Shown piece by piece: positions 63,468 through 64,000 of a stretch of 64,000 nt of DNA. Position numbers and translations under genes: made by a program. The stretch comes from Pseudomonas sp. TCU-HL1 (GTDB lineage: Bacteria > Pseudomonadota > Gammaproteobacteria > Pseudomonadales > Pseudomonadaceae), in contig NZ_CP015992.1 of the NCBI RefSeq assembly GCF_001708505.1, positions 1,488,001-1,552,000 on the forward strand, in the 5' to 3' direction. The stretch's first letter is position 1; the number at the start of each line of letters is the position of its first letter. The notes beneath the pieces are model-generated. The model was not told where the DNA came from, ran no database searches, and was given only the letters and a program-made list of their open reading frames with translations.

Positions 63468-64000
63468 TCAGAAAAGCTCCACCTCGCCGGCATTCACGCT
63501 GCTCTGGCTGACGGGGTTGGCGACGGGTTTGCGCAGCTCGCCGGTCTCGTCGTCCACCCGCTGTGCCCAGTGCTCCGGCGCCACTGCGCGCAGGCCACCC
63601 AGGCCGGCGGCGAACCCGCCGAGCTTGGCGAAGTGCTTGCGCATCTGCCCCAGCAACTGGCTGCTCATGTCCTGGAACTGCAGGGCGGTGATGGCCTGGT
63701 CGACGCCGCCACCCACTTCCAGGGCGATCCGGTCCAGTTCCTGGATCACCTTCAGGGTGTGGCGGTTCATGCTTTCCAGGTCTTCCAGCATGTGGTGCAA
63801 CTGCTGTTTGGAATCCAGGGCGAAACCCATGTCCTTGTCCGCCAGCTGGGCGATGGCTTTTTCCGCGTCCTGGATTTCGCGATAGACCACGTCCACGTGC
63901 TCGCGAATCTGCTCGGAGAAGCCGGTGGAACGCGTGGACAGTGCCCGCACTTCGTCCGCCACCACGGCGAAGCCCCGGCCGCTCTCGCCGGCGCGCGCGG
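63468..64000 (-). CDS. methyl-accepting chemotaxis protein, C-terminal part
   Basis: Cut by the right edge; about 177 C-terminal residues are visible. They begin RAGESGRGFAVVADEVRALS, the receptor signalling segment, then switch to an atypical helical tail: FSEQIREHVDVVYREIQDAE, MLEDLESMNRHTLKVIQELD, ALQFQDMSSQLLGQMRKHFA, ending NAGEVELF. Its place upstream of cheY matches the receptor at the head of Che2-type clusters. The tail differs from ordinary transmembrane chemoreceptors. Confidence 0.82.
   Translation of the reverse strand, partial: ARAGESGRGFAVVADEVRALSTRSTGFSEQIREHVDVVYREIQDAEKAIAQLADKDMGFALDSKQQLHHMLEDLESMNRHTLKVIQELDRIALEVGGGVDQAITALQFQDMSSQLLGQMRKHFAKLGGFAAGLGGLRAVAPEHWAQRVDDETGELRKPVANPVSQSSVNAGEVELF

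Overview
The window is chromosomal DNA of a Pseudomonas species. It is GC-rich and carries typical Pseudomonas housekeeping genes (mnmC, pap, fumC, trhO), a Che2-type chemotaxis cluster and many Pseudomonas-style interspersed palindromes. A steroid catabolic cluster in such a background is known from some environmental pseudomonads (the P. resinovorans type is one guess); the species cannot be fixed from the sequence alone.

Layout: 1-28500 is core genome with small accessory events. These are a 7TM-DISM signalling protein running off the left edge, a truncated M42 peptidase remnant, and mnmC. Next comes a type VI-like lipase effector gene broken by a frameshift, followed by two nearly identical DUF2931 lipoprotein genes and the stub of a third. 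Then follow polyphosphate:AMP phosphotransferase, a thiolase, transporters, fumC, a DsbA-like protein/ABC exporter pair, a LuxR-type regulator, maiA, an aromatic amino acid permease, an unrecognised 14-repeat solenoid protein, and a chemoreceptor.

28500-32118 is an AT-richer inserted segment (AEC transporter plus a DRE-TIM aldolase/synthase). It is bounded by two about 88-bp copies of the leader that precedes the steroid operon.

32118-55742 is an aerobic steroid degradation cluster: hsaC; ipdA-ipdB-ECH-ipdC-echA20-two acyl-CoA dehydrogenases-fadA6-SDR; two further acyl-CoA dehydrogenases-ipdF-maoC-thiolase-ketosteroid isomerase-NTF2-like; a divergent SDR; and hsaD-hsaE-hsaG-hsaF. Together they cover meta-cleavage of 3,4-DHSA, breakdown of the C5 fragment to pyruvate and acyl-CoA, and CoA-dependent opening of rings C and D. 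Ketosteroid dehydrogenase, 9-alpha-hydroxylase, HsaA/HsaB and FadD3 are not in the window. A 3.1-kb accessory patch (BRO-N-like gene, IS1182-type transposase stub, hipBA) splits the cluster. Four steroid promoters share a palindrome, GTCC-N4-GGAC, at a constant distance from the presumed -10, which suggests one activator controls the regulon.

55954-64000 is a Che2-type chemotaxis operon on the minus strand (mcp-cheY-cheA-cheW-soluble MCP-cheR-cheD-cheB), cut by the right edge.
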